This document shows positions 12,705 to 24,880 of a stretch of DNA of 64,000 nucleotides, one piece after another. Each line of letters begins with the position of its first letter. The first letter of the stretch is position 1. This stretch comes from Odobenus rosmarus divergens. Taxonomy: Eukaryota; Chordata; Mammalia; Carnivora; Odobenidae. The stretch covers positions 4,362,869 to 4,426,868 of the forward strand of contig NW_004450285.1 of the NCBI RefSeq assembly GCF_000321225.1, written 5' to 3'. The notes beneath the pieces are model-generated. The model was not told the origin of the DNA. It saw only the letters and a list, made by a program, of their open reading frames with translations, and did not search any database. The translations under genes were made by a program, and so were the position numbers.

Positions 12705-13589
12705 CATAACAAAGGAGCTTTGTTCACTTATGAGGTAGAATTAGGATGGGCATATAAGTATATTTCTTTTGTGGCATTTACATTGTTGTACTTTTTCTAT
12801 AGATTATTCTCTTAGGGGCTGTATAAACAGCTGGGGAGTGAAAAATACTTGAGTAATAACAAGGGAAACATTTTTACTTACGTATTTCTTGTATCAAAAA
12901 TGCCTGTTGACAAAAAGGGAGAAGCTTTCCACTGTAAGAGGAAGGTTTTACTAAAAGAAAGTAAAAATCTGTAATAGGTAAATTATCGTAGTATCTTAAG
13001 ATCCCATAACAGCTCTGTTTCTTAACATCCACCAGTGAATTTTCTCCAGTGATTTGGTCTGTGTTGGACAAACTTTTCACATTGAAGATCTCATGATTTA
13101 CCTTTTAGTGTGATCTGTTCTCCTACCATTTTCTCCTGGCCATTTGTCCCTTTGCCCTGTCTCCACCAGATTATACCAAGCATCAACTCTGATTGGCAGC
13201 AAATACACAGAGATGAAATAATCATTTTTTGTCTGAATTATTTTTCCAAAGTGTATATTGGATCATGTCACTCTTCAGTTTATAATCATTCAGAGGTTTC
13301 CTCGTTGTTCTAAGCTTGAATTCTCAAAGTTCTGCTGATTTTGCTGTCCTCGTGCTTATCAGTCTTCAAATGATCCTCATTGCCGGTGGAATAGAATTTG
13401 AGTAGGAAATAGAGCTTGGAGCCAGGTTAGAGTGCCTTGTTGCCAAACCAAAGATTTTATTTCATCCAACATGTTTTCACATGAGCTCCAGCCAAAATGA
13501 ATTCATTGTCGTTTCCCCCAAATGTCAGACCTTTTCTGCTTTCATTATTTCACTCCTGTGGTCTGTTCCAGTGGATTACTTGGGTAAAA
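12705..13589. other. Unassigned sequence with a possible ancient repeat
   Basis: 13240-13320 ('ggatcatgtcactcttca' and what follows) resembles an old, widely dispersed mammalian repeat whose family I cannot name safely. No gene is seen. Confidence 0.45.
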
Positions 13590-14400
13590 AAGATCTGTGA
13601 ATATTCAAATTCATTAGCTATTGTTAAATTACTCTTCAAAGTGGTTGTACCAATTTACTGTCAATGATAGTGTGTAAGGGTTCCTATTACTCCATATTCT
13701 TTTCAACACTTGGCAATGTTAGATGGCTGTGTTTTTCTCTTGGTTTGCTTGTTCTGGATATTGATCTCTTTTGGGTTAAACTGGTTATAGGTATCTTAGG
13801 TCTAAGGCTGGTTTTGACTTTTTTTCTTTTAATATTGCCATTTGATATGCAGAAATTCCTAATTTTAATGTAGTTTAACTTATTAATCTTTTCCTTTGTG
13901 ATTCTTTTTTGGTCTTTTAAAAAGCAATATTCTGTTGTTTTTTTCTAAGTGGTTCTAAAGTTGTGTTGTCCACATTTAAGTCTTTAACTACTTAGAATTT
14001 ATTTTTGCTTATGAGGTGAGGCACGGAATCCAGTTTTTTTCCACGCCTCTAACCACTTGTATGAGCACCATTTATTGAATCATCTGTGTTTTCTTGGCTG
14101 ATCTGCAGTGATACTCCTCTTCTATATCAAGTTGCCAGATATGTACAGGTCTGTTTCTGGGCTCTCTCATCCCTTCCATTGGTTTAGTCATCTATTTCTG
14201 CTTTAATATTATACTGTCTTAAGTAATATAACTTATAATGAGACTTGCTGTATAGCAGAGTGACTCCCCTCTTCTTCTCATACTTCAAATAGTTTTTTGT
14301 TCTTTTAATACAGATTTTAGAATTAGCTTGTCAAGATCCAAAGCAAGACAAATCCATTGGGATTCTGTTTGAAATTGTATTGAATTTATAGATTTCTCTT
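13590..14400 (-). mobile_element. Old L1, ORF2 portion, antisense
   Basis: The plus strand carries antisense L1 ORF2 landmarks in order: 'agtggttgtaccaatttac', 'tgatatgcagaaattcctaa', 'gagcaccatttattgaatca', 'ggtctgtttctgggctctc', 'ccattggtttagtcatct' and 'ttgggattctgtttgaaatt'. It is full of indels and stops, and ends abruptly near 14400 in unrelated sequence. Confidence 0.85.
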
Positions 14401-14874
14401 TTCAAACTGCAGAAAACAAGGGTCTGATTGCACTTTATTTCCTACCTACCCTTCTAGGAATAATTTTGCATCTTGCATTCAAAGAGCCCTACGTCCACTC
14501 TCTGAAGGCAGGGTGCCTTCCGTACATCAAAGGAGATCGCTCCATTAGAATGACCAGTGGGGACCTTCTAGCACCTCCTCTCTAACTAGCTCAAAGAGGG
14601 AAGACCAAGCAAGTTTATTCTCTGTTGAGGCACCCTATTAGGAGATCAAACGAAGACGGCAAAAAAGAACAAATCACAAATCAGTACAGTTAAGACAGAG
14701 GTTGAGATTTCATTTACATTCTTTGCAGGCCTCCTTACTTCCTATCTTTGCTACCCAATAACATTCTTTACCAATGGAAGGGGAAGATAGAGTTAAGAGA
14801 AATGGGGCATAACTTTAAGAATGGAAGGGGTGAGGTATGAAATTGATTTGTGGAAGAATATATATAGATGTAAT
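14401..14874. other. Unassigned sequence
   Basis: I recognise no gene or repeat here. The base composition is less AT-rich than the flanks. Confidence 0.5.
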
Positions 14875-15025
14875 TGTAAAGATTGTCTCATTTAATATAC
14901 TCATTTTATAGATAAGCAAAATGGTGGTCCAGAGAATTTAAGTAGCTTGTTTAAAGCGGCCTAACTAGCAAATGGAAGAGCCAGGATTGTCAAATTATCT
15001 GGCTTGTTGTCCAATGCCCTTCAAA
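14875..15025 (-). repeat. MIR SINE, antisense
   Basis: 'ctcattttatagataagcaa' followed by 'gtccagagaatttaagtagc' and 'actagcaaatggaagagccagg' is the antisense MIR core. Old and diverged. Confidence 0.7.
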
Positions 15026-16978
15026 TTCAAACATTTAAAAGGCTATAAAAAGTAATTAATTATTATAATTACCATTATTATTGTATTTTAATTAGAAGAA
15101 TCTCTGCTCATTACCTAAATTCACCATTTCTACTCATTTTACTGTTATTTCTGATGCTTTCATGTTTTCTGAACTTTGAATCTCTCACAGTATAAAACAG
15201 GGCTCTGATAGCTGGTTGGCTTTATCTATCTATCTACTGTCTATCATCATCATCATCCAATCTGTCATTGCATAAATAATACAAAAACAACTATTACTTA
15301 TTTATGTGGGTATGTAGCTATATTCCTTTTCCTGCTGGCCTTAAATCTGCTGTTGTTAGGAAAGTATTTATAGGCATTTTTACTTATAAATATAGGTTAT
15401 ATAATGTGAATTTTTTCCATAAGCATTTTGGTAAATGATCATTTCTACCTGATTTTCTGTTTTTTTGTAAAATCTGAAAATTATCTTTTCTTTTTTATTA
15501 TTGTTACTAGTTCTTCAGACATAATTTTTAGCATGCAGAAAAGTTATATTGTATCTCGATTTCAAAAATGGTAATGTATTTCATTTGAATGTGCTTTAAA
15601 ATTACATTGGGGTAAGATTGTAACTGGAAATCATTTGGTCTAGAAGGTTGAGTAAGATGGGAATTCGGAGCACATGCTCAGTAGATGAAATAGGAAAGGA
15701 AGCTGCACTTTTGAGGAGCAAAGTGATACAGAGAGGGCAAGACTGCTCTTTTAGGGTGGAATCTTGGGTAAGGTCCATTTTAAACCATTTTTTAAAGGAT
15801 GTGGCAGATCTGTTAACTTCTGCAGTTTCATGTATTAATAATCCAGCTCCACTTGTCTAATTTAAAGCTTCTCCCCTTCCCAGGCTCAGAAATGTACAGT
15901 GGAGGGTGACAGGCATTTTTGTCCCTCTCCACTCACTGCTGTCGGAGGGCTTCAGGTCAGAGAGAAGAATGAGCAGGAACTGGAGGAAAGGGGCTAATTT
16001 GATTGGCAGTGGTGTGGTCCATCATTTGTGCCCTCGGTGAGGTGACACTGTAAAGCTAACTGTTTCTGGGGCACTACTGGGTTCTAGGGTGACACCTTAG
16101 CAGAGCTGATAATACTACAGTGTTCTCTGATTCACCTACCTCAACCCTATTTTCTGCTGTGAACCCTACCCAGCCTATTGCGGTGGGGGACACTGCACCT
16201 GGCAGGTAGATTTCCTTGTCAAAATCATTCAAGATGACTCATTTCTGCCTACCCTCTCTAGCACTTATTTGGCTCGTAGGGTAAATTCAACCCCCATATC
16301 CCTTTAAATGCTGGAAATGCAGACCATTTCCAGTGCATCCCTCTCTCTCTTCACTCTGCTCTGATTACCTGCTCTCTTTGGACTGTTTCAGGCACCAGCC
16401 CCGTGCCTTTTGAATACTAGGGTTATGTGTCAAACTTTCTAAATAGTTCCCTTGAGGGAACAATTTGGCTTGAGGTATCAGTGGGAGTAGGAGAAAGTTT
16501 CCAGCATACACACTTCTACAGCTCACCATAAAGTATTCTTGACTCAACAGTCTTTGCTCATCCATCTCCTGGTAGCCTTTTCTTTATATAACCTGGATGT
16601 GGAGAATGAGTTAAAGGTTGCCTGACTAGCTTTGGGCCAGTTCTTAGCAAATTATACATGGGTCTTTCAGTATAGGTGTTTTGGCATATCTTTTTGGAGT
16701 ATTGTACTTTACAGTGTTCGTCTTTACCTTTAGGGCTTTAGCTAAAGCTTTGAGAAAATAGGAAGTGTTCCACTTAGTATATTGTTACACATGCTAGTAT
16801 GCTTTCCTGGGTTATTTTATCATCCATCGTTGAAAGATGTCAAAATTCATTCCTTGGATCAAGGTAGAGCCGCCATTGTGGCTAGACAGCATTTTGATGT
16901 TTTGGGTTTGTAGCCCTGGGGTGTGTGTTTGTGTGGGTGTGTTGTGGGGGATGCATGTGTGGTGTAGGAACGACAGTA
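15026..16978. other. Unassigned sequence with a short tetranucleotide repeat
   Basis: 15222-15257 is a TATC-rich stretch running into ATC units. Otherwise I see no gene, RNA or mobile element. Confidence 0.55.
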
Positions 16979-17439
16979 GTATATTGGTCAGGGTTCTCCA
17001 GAGAAATAGAACTCTGCTCTAGAATTGGCTCCTTATAATTGTTTGCGGAAGGGGGAATTGGCTCATGTAATCATGGGAGCTGCTAAGTCCAAAATCCTTA
17101 GGGCAAGTCAGTACCCTGGAAATTTAGGTAAGAGTTGATGTTGCAGTTTTAAGTCTGAAACCTGAAGGGAAGGCCAGCAGACTAGAAATAGGCAGGATTT
17201 CTGTTGTTGCAGTTTGGGGGCAGAATTTCTTCTTTGGAAAACCCCAGTCTTTACTCTTAAGGATTTCAACTTACTGAACAATCTGAGACAGTCTGCTTTA
17301 CTTAAAGTCAACTGATTGTAAATGCTAATCACACATGAAAAGTACCTTCATGGTAACATCTAGACTAGCGTTTGATCAAACAGCTGGCCATCAAAATCTA
17401 CCAAATTGACCTACAGGATTAACCATCACAGGTAGTAGC
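16979..17439 (-). mobile_element. MLT2-like ERVL solitary LTR, antisense
   Basis: It begins 'tattggtcagggttctccag' and ends 'ggattaaccatcaca', the reverse complement of an MLT2-type LTR running from TGTGATGGTTAAT to the CTGACTAATA end. Internal landmarks such as 'gaattggctcatgtaatcat' and 'gagttgatgttgcagttt' are in order. A solitary LTR is what remains after recombination between the two LTRs of a provirus. Confidence 0.85.
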
Positions 17440-18559
17440 ATATTACTTCCTCTTTCCTTCTCTGTTCTGCTTCTCAACAATGACTGAGGCCAAGGTGTGT
17501 CATAATATCCCAAACACCCATTTCCTCCTTCCTCATGAACAGAGTGATGTCATATTGTAGCCTGAAACCACATACTTACTAATGTGGCTCTGTGATAACA
17601 TCTGTCTTCCCTACTAGACTGTGGGCTACTTAAGACCAGATAATGGGTCTACTTTTCACTGCTGTTGTATCTCCAGAGCCAGAGTTATTGTTTTTGTAGA
17701 ACCAGTGAGAGTAGTTGTAGTTGTTTAGCCCATTTCAGTGGGGTAGGAAAGCAGACAGGCAGAGACCTAGGAAGAAACAATCCATGTTTTGCTGTCCAAC
17801 ACCAACCAAGCAAGGCAGCTGGCAGTGAAATGGGGCCAGGATTTACAGGGCGAGGGGACCCTTAACAAACACCTTGCTCTAGGACATTTTATTTTTCTTT
17901 GCCTGGTCACTGGATGTTAAAAGAAACAAAAAGAAATTGTGATGAACGAGCAAGGGACTATACTCCTATAACTTATAAACTGAGATTTAAAGTTTACTTG
18001 TTAAAAGCTGAAGTGGAAAAATGTTTCAGAGAACTTTTGAAGCTAAGCTGTTTTGAAACTAAGAAGTCAAGGAATTAGGAAACATGGAGAAAGCATTGTG
18101 TATATGCCCTAAATGGATGATGGACTGATCTGAGGGCTAGTATGTGTGTTGTGGTCATTGCATGAGGGGAACTCATGACCTTATAGGAAAAAAATCACAG
18201 ACTTTCCTGCCCTTTCTGTTTCTATAATTAATTTCTTGAATTCTTTTCCATTATTCTTCCTTTAAACACCCTCTTACTGCCACCTAATACAGAAACAATA
18301 ATTAATACAGGTTAGAACAAAAGTGGCAAAATAGATTGGGTTGGCTTTTCTGGAATCAGTCTTTTAGGGCTGTGGACTTAGCCCCAGGCCACTCTTACCT
18401 CCTTCCTCCAACAGCCTTTCCAGGCAGGCTGTGTCCAAGGGGAAGAGTGCAGTGTGGATACCATTGTGTCCATAGTTGAGTTCAGAGAGAGGTGGTGGAG
18501 GGAAGATCACACTTACTCATTGCCGACTGGGTTCAAACACTACAGTGGGTACTCTGTTG
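17440..18559. other. Mostly unassigned sequence; L2 fragment within
   Basis: Apart from the L2 3' fragment at 17605-17690 I recognise nothing. A 66-codon plus frame at 17665-17865 overlaps the L2 and is not credible as a gene. Confidence 0.5.
17605..17690 (+). repeat. L2 3' end fragment
   Basis: 'ctactagactgtgggctact' followed by 'gggtctacttttcactgctg' matches the sense 3' end of L2 (the 'actgtgagctccttgaggg' region). Short and old. Confidence 0.6.
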
Positions 18560-18705
18560 TGCAACATCTCACTTAATCCATGGAAATTGGGCATTAGTAT
18601 TTATTTGAGAAAACAGGTTCAGGAAAGTTCAGTGATTTATCAAGATTCTCAGCTACAAAGTGGTGGATTCAGCATTGAAACTTGGATTTGATTTCAAAGC
18701 CTAAG
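18560..18705 (-). repeat. MIR SINE fragment, antisense
   Basis: 'gagaaaacaggttcaggaaa' then 'ctcagctacaaagtggtgg' fits the antisense MIR core with drift. Confidence 0.6.
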
Positions 18706-18964
18706 TTTTTCTTGCTCCTCCACACAGGACACAAGACAATATAGATTCCTTCTTAAATAAGGAATGCTGTCTGTCATTCCAAAGGACAAAGTGCCAAGGC
18801 TCAAATTGCTGAGCCGTATCTCCCAGGACAAGGCAGTTGATTCTGTGAAATAACAAGAAAGAGCATCACTGCCCAAAATTACATCTTTCACTTTAATCTA
18901 GTACTAGAATGTGAAATTATACTTACACATATATACACACATATTGCATACACTTCCACCCCTG

Positions 18965-19190
18965 CCATATGATTTATTGAATGTGCTAAGCACTTTACAG
19001 ACTTTGCATCTATTGTCCTCATAATCCTGCCAGCAGTCCTGTAAGGTAGGTAATATGATTCCTATTTTTGAAGAAGAAATTCAGACTCAGAAAGGTTATT
19101 TGTCTAAGGTCACACAAATAGTTGAACTGGGATGGATACCCACATATCTGACTCCAAAGCTAAATGCTGTAAACCACTGTATTGCATTCA
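18965..19190 (-). repeat. MIR SINE, antisense
   Basis: 'gctaagcactttacagac', 'gtaaggtaggtaatatgatt' and 'aaggtcacacaaatagttga' occur in order, a nearly complete antisense MIR. Confidence 0.82.
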
Positions 19191-19824
19191 TTAATTTATT
19201 CGTACAAAAATACACACAGTGTGTTCTCTGTGCCTGAACTATGCTGGGTAATGTGAATACAATATTGAAAATCACCAACTTCTATCTTAAAGGAGTTCAG
19301 TCAGGTGAGGGAAACAGACACTTAAGTAGGCAATGGTGATGACATTTAGTAAGGCAGTGATGGATATATATTCAGGGCTATCATATGCAGATATATGTAG
19401 GACCTGTACATATTTCCATCATGGTAATGTAGTGAAAAGACATCTAATTTGTCCCCCCCTTTTTTTTGAGGGGATCAGGTGATAAGGATTATGTCAGGGA
19501 AGGAGGCTTCTGGGAGGAGGTGACTCTTTATACGAATCTTAATCAGTGAGAGTTTACCAGGTACAGATAGCTGAAAGAGAGTACTACACATAGAATTATG
19601 CGATGAAAAACACAGAAGAGAGACAAAGTGTGCCAAATGGGGGAGTAGTGGGGTGGTTGATGGTTGACTTCTTTTAAAGAATAGTTTTCTGTGTGTTCAT
19701 GTATTTGAGATTCTTTAGCCATCTCTAATTTTCCTCCACCTATTTTGGAAGCCATTCTGAGTCATGAACTAATATCAGAGAGAAGAGTGGAGAAGGCAGA
19801 AGGCAAGATACCACCATTTTTCAT
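19191..19824. other. Unassigned sequence, possibly old L1 end
   Basis: 19190-19385 ('tgaactatgctgggtaatgt' and onward) could be the start of an L1ME-type 3' region, but the match is weak. No gene was recognised. Confidence 0.4.
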
Positions 19825-20200
19825 TGGTGTTATGGAGTACCAAGTACTTGTCAAATTTTATCTCATTGAATCCCCATAATATATCTTCAAAGCAGAATTA
19901 TCCTTATTTCAAAGAAAGGGAAACTGAAGTAAAGCTCAAAGACCTTGTCCAACTTAGCAAGTTAAAGGAAGAGTCAAGAAAGTGAACTCAGGGACGCCTG
20001 GGTGGCTCAGTTGGTTAAGAGGCTGCCTTCGGCCCGGGTCATGATCCCAGGGTCCTGGGATCGAGTCCCACATCGGGCTTCTTGCTCAGCGGGGAGCCTG
20101 CTTCTCCCTCTCCCTCTGCTTGTGCTCTCTCTGTCAAATAAATAAAATCTTTAAAAAAAAAAAAAGTGAACTCAAAGTAATCTTTTACTGAAGCCCCATG
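19825..20200 (-). repeat. MIR SINE, antisense, split by a Can-SINE
   Basis: 'caaattttatctcattgaat', 'aaagaaagggaaactgaagt' and 'ccttgtccaacttagcaagtt' form an antisense MIR. The Can-SINE at 19991-20162 has inserted into its distal part. Confidence 0.65.
19991..20162 (+). mobile_element. Can-SINE, full length, young
   Basis: 'gggacgcctgggtggctcag' head, B-box region 'gggatcgagtccc', 'caaataaataaaatcttt' and an A-tail. The duplication 'aaagtgaactca' lies at 19979-19990 and 20163-20174, exact. It interrupts an older MIR, which orders the two events. Confidence 0.96.
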
Positions 20201-22579
20201 TCTTACTCATTCTCTCTCGAATGAGAAGAATATAATTGTTTATATGACATTTTCCTCAACTTTTACTTACCTAACTAAGATGCTTACCAGAGAAAACCTC
20301 AGAATCATTACCACTAAACGCCTGTGAGAGATAACAGTTTTTTACTTTAATTGTCTGTCTTCTGTATTTGGAGTTTTATTTACTTTATGAGTTTTATGTA
20401 AGTTCATAAAAGTCAATAAACTCAATATTCCAGAAATCACTTGCAATTTAACATCTACATAATTAGGGTAACAAAAAAGAAGTTAATTCAGTGTGGGTTT
20501 ATGATGGTGATTAACTTCGTCCCATTTCTTTTCCTGAAGAGAGGAAGAGTTCAGAAATAAAGTAATGTAAGTCTGCCGCAACGAAGGAGATAGACACAAG
20601 AACAAAAGATTGTTATGAAACCCTTAAAATCACAGTGCCCTTTTAGCTGATTATGGTAGCTTAATTAAAGTTATTTTAAGTAATAGTTAATTATGCCTAA
20701 TTAAGGTAATTATGGAATTAGCCAGGGGAATTTGAATGAACCACAACGCAGACGTGTTTGGCCTCTGAGGATCAAGTGTGCATATAGGAGAAAATATGAA
20801 ATAAAGCCTAGGTTACAGTTTTGACTACACAAAGCCATGGCTAACGATAAGTAAAGTTATACACACGATGTTGCAGAGTATACTAGTGTATCTTCAAAAT
20901 GTGTAACACGTGAGATTGTATTGGATTTGATTTCTTTTAATGATGGTTTACTTTTGGGAGGCAAAGGAGGATTAAAGGTCTAACAGTCAATGCTGTTTAT
21001 GTTTTGAAAGTCTAAATAATCCTTCTCTGTCCATGCATTATTCAAATTTACCAGATGCTTTTGGGACTGTGGCCGACTTTAGAAAAGATCTAGCATTTTT
21101 TACTTGGAGATATAATTTAGACTGAAATATCTAGGTCTGGCATTGTTGCCATCCTGTTCGTGATTCAATAAAGGCGTGGGATGTATAGACCAATGTATAA
21201 TCTTCCCTGTGCTTTGGTAACATTTGTTAAAAACCTCTCTAGTGCCTTCTTGGCTTTGCTGTGGCTGGGATATATGATTCCATTTGTTTGGAGAATTCCC
21301 AGTGAATTATTTTTATCAGGTCAGTGGTTCTTAAAATATTCCAGAATCTTCCAAGTGGTGTACCAAGAATTTTAGTCTCTTCAGGTTAAGTAATTATTTT
21401 TCCCTAGATGAACCTCCCCCACTAGGTTTGTGCGGATTCAGATTTCCACCTGGATTTTCAGGCTCCCCGAACTTCTTACTGGGTTTTCTGCTGAGTAATT
21501 GTTACTCTTTCTCTTTAACAAGAAGCATTGCAAAAAAGGCAATGATCTCTGCCTGTAACTGAATGTTAAGGAGAGAGTGAAAGCATACTTATTTTTATTT
21601 TTTCTTTTGAGGGTAAATTACACTGGGATGGAGGAGGGACAGAGGCCTCAGAGAATCAAGCAATGAAGACCTAGTGAGGTGCTCAGGTGTGAGACTCAGT
21701 TCGGCTACAAGTGCTGACATTCACCATTACCTCTTGGTGACTGCATTTGTCAGAGGTGGCTGCATTGAGAGAGTTCCTGTAGGAGAAGATCACAGCAATA
21801 AGGACTTCTAATAGGGTCTCTTACCTCCTCAAAGACCATGAAACAGTTCATGAGACTTTGAGACCCTCTAGATGAGAAGTGCAAAAGATTGATGAGCTTT
21901 TATAATGAACATTTTTCTCACTGAAAAGACAACGTTTATTCAATTACTGCTTAATAAAAAATGTGTTTTAAGAGTGATGCATGTTTATTGTAAAAGATCA
22001 AGAAAACCCAAAGAAGCACATATAGAAATCAACTCACAGATTATACCATTCCATGGACCATCAAGATTAGTTAAGTAGTCACACAGAATCACTTAATGCA
22101 CTGATATATGGATTTCCAGAAGTGGAAATGCCTTTATCCACAGGGCTGCTAGGTTGACAGGGTGTGTATTTAGAGCCCTTGGTCAGTCATATTCTAGTCC
22201 ACGTGGAGAGACACTTTGCAGAATGAAACAACACACAGACAGAAGCAGAATTGAGAGGAGAGAGAGATTTAATGGTGTTCTTTGAGCCCAAAGATTTGAC
22301 AATTCCTGAACAAATCCACTATTGGCTTTCACAGTTACATGAACCAATAAATTCCCTTTTTTACTTATGCTGGCCTGACCTGGGCTTCTGTAACTTGTTC
22401 AGACAGTATTTGCAAGCCTTTGTCTCATAGTGAGGCACCTGAGCCTTACATGAAACCCCAGTGACCTGGGGAATGACTGTTGTGAGGTCATGGTTGAGCC
22501 TAAATGTAAAAGGTACATGGAAGTGCAGGTGAAACAGAGGGAGTTTCTAAAATGAGAAATTAAAAAAAAATAAGGGAGA
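20201..22579. other. Unassigned non-coding sequence
   Basis: No gene or mobile element was recognised. The TAATTA cluster at 20662-20712 is listed separately. Confidence 0.55.
20662..20712. promoter_or_regulatory. Cluster of four TAATTA homeodomain-type sites
   Basis: TAATTA occurs at 20662-20667, 20688-20693, 20698-20703 and 20707-20712, with further ATTA cores nearby. TAATTA is the classic core of many homeodomain factors. The sequence is not a recognised repeat. A regulatory role is inference only, since AT-rich DNA can give such motifs by chance, though four in 51 bases is dense. Confidence 0.3.
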
Positions 22580-23227
22580 CTCACACTAAATCTTTATTAA
22601 ATACAGAGGGGAAAATGATAACTTTACGGTGGACAAACTTGGATGACACCACCTTCCCCAAGTGATCAAGGTTAATATCACCATTTAGGACCTGTCGGTG
22701 TTGAGTATTCCTCAAGATGAGGCCCTGGGAAGGGCCCGCCATCTCTCCAGTGTTATTTCCAGTAAAGCATAGCTGCAGTCTAATTTGGAGAAAACATCAG
22801 CCTAACCCAAACTGGGAGACATAGAATAAAAATAACTGACTAGTACTCTTTAAAAGTGTTAAGGTGATTTAAAAAAAAAAGCGTTAAGGTGATAAAACAC
22901 AAGGAAAGACCAAGGAACTGCTATAGATTAGAGGAGACTTAAGAAGACATGACAACTAAATGTAATTTGAGTTGTAGTGTCAACGTCTAATCAATTCAGT
23001 GCAATATCAATTAGATCCTTAAGCAGACAAAGGATGTTAGTAGTAAAACTGGTGAAAACTGAATAAAGTCTGTAGTATAGTTAATGATAGTATATCAATG
23101 TTAATTTCTTAGTTTTGATATTTGTATTATGTAAGATATTAATTTAGGAGAAGCTGGTTGAATATATGAATTCTCTGTAGTATGTAACTCATCCATAGGT
23201 CTAGAATTATTTGAAAATAAAAAGTTA
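22580..23227 (+). mobile_element. Old L1 3' region, sense
   Basis: 'aagtgatcaaggttaatatc', 'cctcaagatgaggccctggg', 'gaagacatgacaactaaatg', 'gaataaagtctgtagtatag', 'gtatatcaatgttaatttct' and 'aattatttgaaaataaaaag' follow the order of a mammalian L1M-type 3' end. Inside, 'gttaaggtgat' is duplicated around an A-run (22858-22892). No coding capacity. Confidence 0.8.
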
Positions 23228-23635
23228 AGAAAAACAGTGTACATAGAAAAAGAGTGGGGAACTTGATGGGGATCATAGAAATGGTAGAGAAGTGATACCG
23301 GCCAACCTAGAAAGCTCAAGCATGGGCATTTCCCTCGCTTTTGCAGAAGGAGAGCTATCCAGTGGGGGTTGCTGAATGGAATCTGTTCTTTTCCTCTGCC
23401 ATTCCTTCAGGGTACTGCTTTCTGCCTCATGACTTTATCATTGATTTGGCTAATGTCTGGTAGCTCACTGGTCAAAATTTCAATATTCTTAGTTTTTAGA
23501 ACTATTAAAACTCTTAATTTTACTTTGTGCATTAGTATTTAGATGGAAAGTTGTGAGAAGGAAAGCCAGGCATCCATATTTTCTCATTTTCTTTATTTGG
23601 TAGAAATATTTTCTTTTTTCTTTTTCTTTACCTTT
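23228..23635. other. Unassigned sequence
   Basis: Nothing recognised between two L1 3' ends that lie in opposite orientations. Confidence 0.5.
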
Positions 23636-24418
23636 TTTTTTAGTTTTTAGTTAAATTCCAGTTAGTTACCATACAGTGTAATATTAGTTTCAGGTGTACA
23701 ATATAGTGATTCAGCATTTCCTTACAATACCTATTTAACCCAACCCCACCTCCCCTCTGGTAACCATCAGTTTGCTCTCTATAGTTAAGAGTCTGTTTCT
23801 TGAAATGTCTTTCTTTTTTCTCCCTCTGATTGTTTGTTTCTTAAATTCCACATATGAGTGAAATTACATGGTATTTTTCTTTTTCTGATTGACTTATTTC
23901 GCTTAGCATAATACTTTCTAGCTCCATTCATGTTGTTGCAAATGGCAAGATTTCATTCTTTTTTTTTAAGATGTATTTTATTATTTATATGAGAGAGAGA
24001 GAAAGAGAGAGAGAGGAGAGGCAGAGGGAGAAGGAGAGAATCTCAAGCAGACTCCCTCCTGAGCATGGAGCCCCATGCAGTGCTCGATGTCACCATCCTA
24101 AAATCATGACATGAACTGAAATCAAGAGTTGGGCACTTAACCCACTGAGCCACCCATGCACCCCAATATTTAATTCTTTTTGATGGCTGAGTAATACTCC
24201 ATTGTATATACATACACCATTTCTTCTTTGTCCATTCATCAGTTGATGGACATTTGGGCTCTTTCCATAATTTGGCTATTGTTGATAATGCTGCTATAAA
24301 CATCGGGGTGCATGTATCCTTTCAAATTATTATTTTTGTATTTTTGTAGGGTAGTTCTATTTTTAACTTTTTGAGGAAACTCCATACTATTTCCTAGAGT
24401 GGCTGCACCAGTTTGCAG
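23636..24418 (-). mobile_element. Carnivore-type L1 3' region, antisense, with nested SINE
   Basis: 'gttaaattccagttagttac', 'gtaatattagtttcaggtg', 'cctctggtaaccatcagtt', 'cttagcataatactttctag' and 'gtggctgcaccagtttgca' match the 3' end of carnivore-lineage L1s better than the older L1 copies here. A Can-SINE has inserted at 23963. The open frame across 24043-24303 is a shadow of SINE plus L1. Confidence 0.88.
23963..24167 (-). mobile_element. Can-SINE nested in L1
   Basis: Antisense SINE from the T-run through a GAGA-rich stretch to 'gagccacccatgcacccc'. The host L1 motif 'atttcattctttt' (23950-23962) recurs as 'atttaattctttt' at 24168-24180, a target duplication with one change. Confidence 0.94.
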
Positions 24419-24654
24419 GTAGGAATATTTTCAATACAATTCAAGCAACCCTTTAGATAAATAATGATTTCATTGAAAGCAAGAGGCTTTCATTATTCTT
24501 TATAGTTCCCATGATTAAAGTAGTACTTGGAATAGAGCACGTTCTCAATAAATGTCCATAAATGTAACTAAAATATTTTTTGATGTTAGCTACACATTTA
24601 AATCTTACTAAATAATTATAAGGGTGTGGCGAACTTTACAATTTATATCTTTCT

Positions 24655-24880
24655 ATTAAGCGTGTAATATGTGCCAGCTACTCTGCTAAGTGGTTATATA
24701 TATTTCTTTATTGAGTCCTCACAACAGCAGTGGGGCAGATGTTATTCTTACCATTTTAAAGATGAGGAAAAGGAGGCCCAGAGAGGTTAAATGACTTGCC
24801 TCAGCTCACAAAGTTACTGAATTGCTAGCCTAGGCTTCTACCCCTTCTATGTCTGACTGTGACACTCTGCTGCCTCTCTG
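24655..24880 (-). repeat. MIR SINE, antisense
   Basis: 'aatatgtgccagctactctg', 'gagtcctcacaacagcagtg', 'ccattttaaagatgagga' and 'gcccagagaggttaaatgac' give one of the best preserved MIR copies in the window. Confidence 0.87.
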
